Of a DNA stretch of 64,000 bases, positions 62,284-64,000 are shown piece after piece (position 1 is the first letter of the stretch; the number at the start of each line of letters is the position of its first letter). The position numbers and the translations under genes are program-made. This stretch comes from JBGPRB01 sp964422155 (lineage in GTDB: Bacteria > Chloroflexota > Dehalococcoidia > Dehalococcoidales > RBG-16-60-22), in assembly GCA_964422155.1 (NCBI GenBank), contig CAYQZZ010000001.1:37478-101477 (forward strand), in the 5' to 3' direction. The notes beneath the pieces are model-generated. The model saw only the letters and a program-made list of their open reading frames with translations, had not been told where the DNA came from and ran no database searches.

Positions 62284-62379
62284 TTACTTCAGATTTTTCG
62301 CCAGCACTACTTCCCTCTCGATTGTTGTGATTACATTCCGCACGGCCAGGGGTTCGTTTCTACTGGCACGGTTAACAAT
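62284..62379 (-). pseudogene. C-terminal gene fragment, copy B (31 codons)
   Basis: The minus strand is open for 31 codons (IVNRASRNEPLAVRNVITTI, then EREVVLAKNLK and stop). It matches copy A at 56235-56303 from the conserved proline onward. The two copies bracket the molybdoenzyme/double-cupin cluster in direct orientation. Confidence 0.5.
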
Positions 62380-62596
62380 TCACCAACGGTGTGATATAAC
62401 CCAGCCTGAGAGGTTCTTCTTTATTACCAATCAACATACATGCCGATGTTTGTCCAGTGGTAGGTAATACGAGAGGAATAACGACTTGAATCTCTACATT
62501 GTCAGTACGTCTAGTTTAGACCCTTATATCCATAGCACCTAGAGCTAGTGGTTTCATTTCCGGCGTACTGTGTTGAAGATTGACCTGGTCCACAAG

Positions 62597-63745
62597 TTAA
62601 TTAGGGTAGCTCTTTTTGGCATGCGCGCGAAGGCTAGCTATAAAAGCCTCTACGGCGGTAGGGCAAAACTGCGTTCCAGAGCAGGCACGTAGCTCACCAA
62701 TACCGTAATCGATAGTCAGGGCAGGACGATAGGAACGGTTGGTGGTCATCGTGTCAAAAGCATCGGCGACGGCTATTAACCGGGCTCCCATGGGTATTTC
62801 TTTACCTTTTAGTCCTTCTGGATATCCTTTCCCGTCATACCTTTCATGGTGATAAAGAACAAGCTCACTGGCCTTTTCCAGGAAAGGAATTTCCTTCAGC
62901 ATACTGGCACCTATAGCAGAGTGCTCACGTATTATATTCCGTTCTGACGTAGTCAGGACATCAGGTTTATTCAATATCCGGGTATCGATAGCTATTTTAC
63001 CGATATCATGGAGAATACTTGCATATTCCAGAGTTTCCATTTCTTCCGGGGATAATGCCAGGAACTTACATCCTAACAGGGCGTGTTCCATTACCCGCTG
63101 AGAATGCCCGCGGGTATACGGGTCTTTAGCATCAATGGTTGCCGCCAGTGTCGCAATGGCGCTGTTATAAGCATCCAACATGTTCTTATTTAGCTTGGTA
63201 TTTTCAATCGCCATGGCGGCAGTAGCTGCCACGGAAACAACAGCTAACAAATCCTGCTCATTGAAATCACTCCCGTCCAATTTATTAATTACTTCAAGTA
63301 CACCCATGATTTTTCGGTGTACTATCAATGGTGCACAGATAACTGACCTTGTGGAAAAACCTGTAATTTCATCAATATTTCTGTGAAAATTCGGATTTCT
63401 AGCAACATCATTAACAATCAACGGCTTACCAGTACTCGCAACATGTCCAGCGATACTATATTGTATATTTACCTTTACTTGTTTTAAAATTTTGCCTACC
63501 GGGCCGGAAGCGACCTCAAAAAAGAGCTCCTGTTCATTATCCCCGAATAAAAGTACAGAAGCTGCCGCCGCATTGAGCGTCTTCTGGGTCATTTCAATAA
63601 TTTTTTCCAGCAACTGGGTCAGGCGTGGCACCGACCCGACTTTCTTGCTTACCTCATAAATAAGCTCCAGCCTCGCCCTGTTTTCCTGTTCGATACGGCC
63701 GGTCGTTTCTGTTGTTGTTACCTGTGATTCTGCTACTCTATACAT
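62597..63745 (-). CDS. GAF and HD-GYP domain protein (probable c-di-GMP phosphodiesterase)
   Basis: A 382-residue protein. Residues about 25-185 form a GAF sensor (AAASVLLFGDNEQELFFEVA, GFSTRSVICAPLIVHRKIMG). The second half is an HD-GYP domain: HSQRVMEHA, YASILHDIGKIAID, HHERYDGKGYPEGLKG and ARLIAVADAFDTMTT. HD and the GYP triplet are intact, which fits hydrolysis of cyclic di-GMP or a related signal. It lacks a receiver or membrane domain, so it senses a cytoplasmic ligand. It stands alone, with AT-rich flanks. Confidence 0.92.
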   Translation of the reverse strand: MYRVAESQVTTTETTGRIEQENRARLELIYEVSKKVGSVPRLTQLLEKIIEMTQKTLNAAAASVLLFGDNEQELFFEVASGPVGKILKQVKVNIQYSIAGHVASTGKPLIVNDVARNPNFHRNIDEITGFSTRSVICAPLIVHRKIMGVLEVINKLDGSDFNEQDLLAVVSVAATAAMAIENTKLNKNMLDAYNSAIATLAATIDAKDPYTRGHSQRVMEHALLGCKFLALSPEEMETLEYASILHDIGKIAIDTRILNKPDVLTTSERNIIREHSAIGASMLKEIPFLEKASELVLYHHERYDGKGYPEGLKGKEIPMGARLIAVADAFDTMTTNRSYRPALTIDYGIGELRACSGTQFCPTAVEAFIASLRAHAKKSYPN

Positions 63746-63856
63746 TTTTTATTTTTTATCGCCCCACTAACCCAAAATGGGTAATATAGTCTTTACCCAA
63801 GTCATGGTCACTGTTGCCGTTGCCCTGGTTGTTGTCATGGCCAGGGCTTTTGTAAA

Positions 63857-64000
63857 TTATTTTACATTTTCGCTTTTGGCCTTAGCCGCCTCTACCAATG
63901 CTTTGGCTTCGTCCTTAGCCGCCTCTACCAATGCTTTGGCCTCGTCCTTAGCCGCCTCTACCAATGCTTTGGCTTCGTCCTTAGCCGCCTCTACCAATGC
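63857..64000 (-). CDS. C-terminus of an 11-residue-repeat coiled-coil protein (partial)
   Basis: The minus strand encodes four copies of ALVEAAKDEAK (33-base units, nearly identical) and then AKSENVK and a stop at 63857. The frame runs off the window edge. Eleven-residue Ala/Lys/Glu repeats form amphipathic helices like those of LEA- or apolipoprotein-type proteins. Possible membrane-binding or stress role; the remainder is needed to tell. Confidence 0.7.
   Translation of the reverse strand, partial: ALVEAAKDEAKALVEAAKDEAKALVEAAKDEAKALVEAAKAKSENVK

Larger units (their letters stand above)
62140..62596. other. Intergenic region with terminator and gene fragment
   Basis: Holds the hairpin at 62171-62199 and the minus-strand gene fragment at 62284-62379. 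Nothing else is recognisable. Confidence 0.5.

Noticed and set aside
63857..64000. Regularly spaced repeats near the right end that could suggest a CRISPR array
   Set aside because: The 33-base units are directly adjacent with no unique spacers, and they encode an in-frame 11-residue repeat.

Overview
The window looks like part of the genome of an uncultured anaerobic bacterium, most plausibly Chloroflexota of the Dehalococcoidia type. This rests on gene content: a tungsten aldehyde:ferredoxin oxidoreductase, DUF169 proteins, a MetH-activation-domain protein, a geranylgeranyl-reductase-like flavoprotein, an archaeal-type STT3 oligosaccharyltransferase, LutAB-like iron-sulfur proteins and a two-subunit class I fumarase. 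No rRNA or other phylogenetic marker is present, so the assignment is an inference.

Positions 1-18119 are one long minus-strand surface-glycan locus: wecB, an SDR epimerase, wecC, several GT4 glycosyltransferases, gmd plus a perosamine-synthase-like aminotransferase, a GNAT acetyltransferase, a GT-C-like membrane protein, a LegB-like dehydratase, a sugar nucleotidyltransferase, a TylF-type methyltransferase, a split transketolase, a second DegT aminotransferase and a methyltransferase cut by the window edge. The gmd/aminotransferase pair (11003-13170) has its own promoter and sits between two broken genes, as if a sugar cassette had replaced older DNA. Divergent from wecB is an STT3/AglB-like oligosaccharyltransferase (18518-20914), the likely enzyme that moves the glycan onto protein.

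Positions 21150-28271 hold tRNA-Arg(CCT); a probable minus-strand operon DUF169-cupin-DUF169-cupin-AOR; a MetH-activation-like protein; and a CDF metal exporter preceded by a strong promoter and a terminator-bearing leader RNA. Positions 28448-37362 are mixed: an InlB-type repeat membrane protein, a PlsC-like protein without its catalytic histidine, an alpha/alpha-toroid protein next to tRNA-Ala(CGC), a GreA fused to a recombinase-like domain, a GGR-family flavoprotein, a convergent histidine kinase and NarL-type regulator, and a truncated acetate-transporter remnant. Positions 37609-43472 encode a complete peptide-type ABC importer.

Positions 43914-62139 are a catabolic region: LutA/LutB-like proteins, fumarase alpha and beta, a cyclase-family hydrolase, two paralogous SDRs flanking a CDF exporter, an FAD fumarate-reductase-like protein with a ferredoxin, a minus-strand double-cupin protein, and a transhydroxylase-type molybdopterin enzyme followed by two more double-cupin proteins. 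The cupins here and those beside the AOR share one signature, giving eight related cupin domains in the window. Together with the SDRs, cyclase-family hydrolase and transhydroxylase-like enzyme they suggest anaerobic breakdown of a polyhydroxylated aromatic or cyclic ketone; this is a hypothesis. The right end holds a GAF/HD-GYP signalling protein and the tail of an 11-residue-repeat protein. Several families of short palindromic repeats are scattered between genes.
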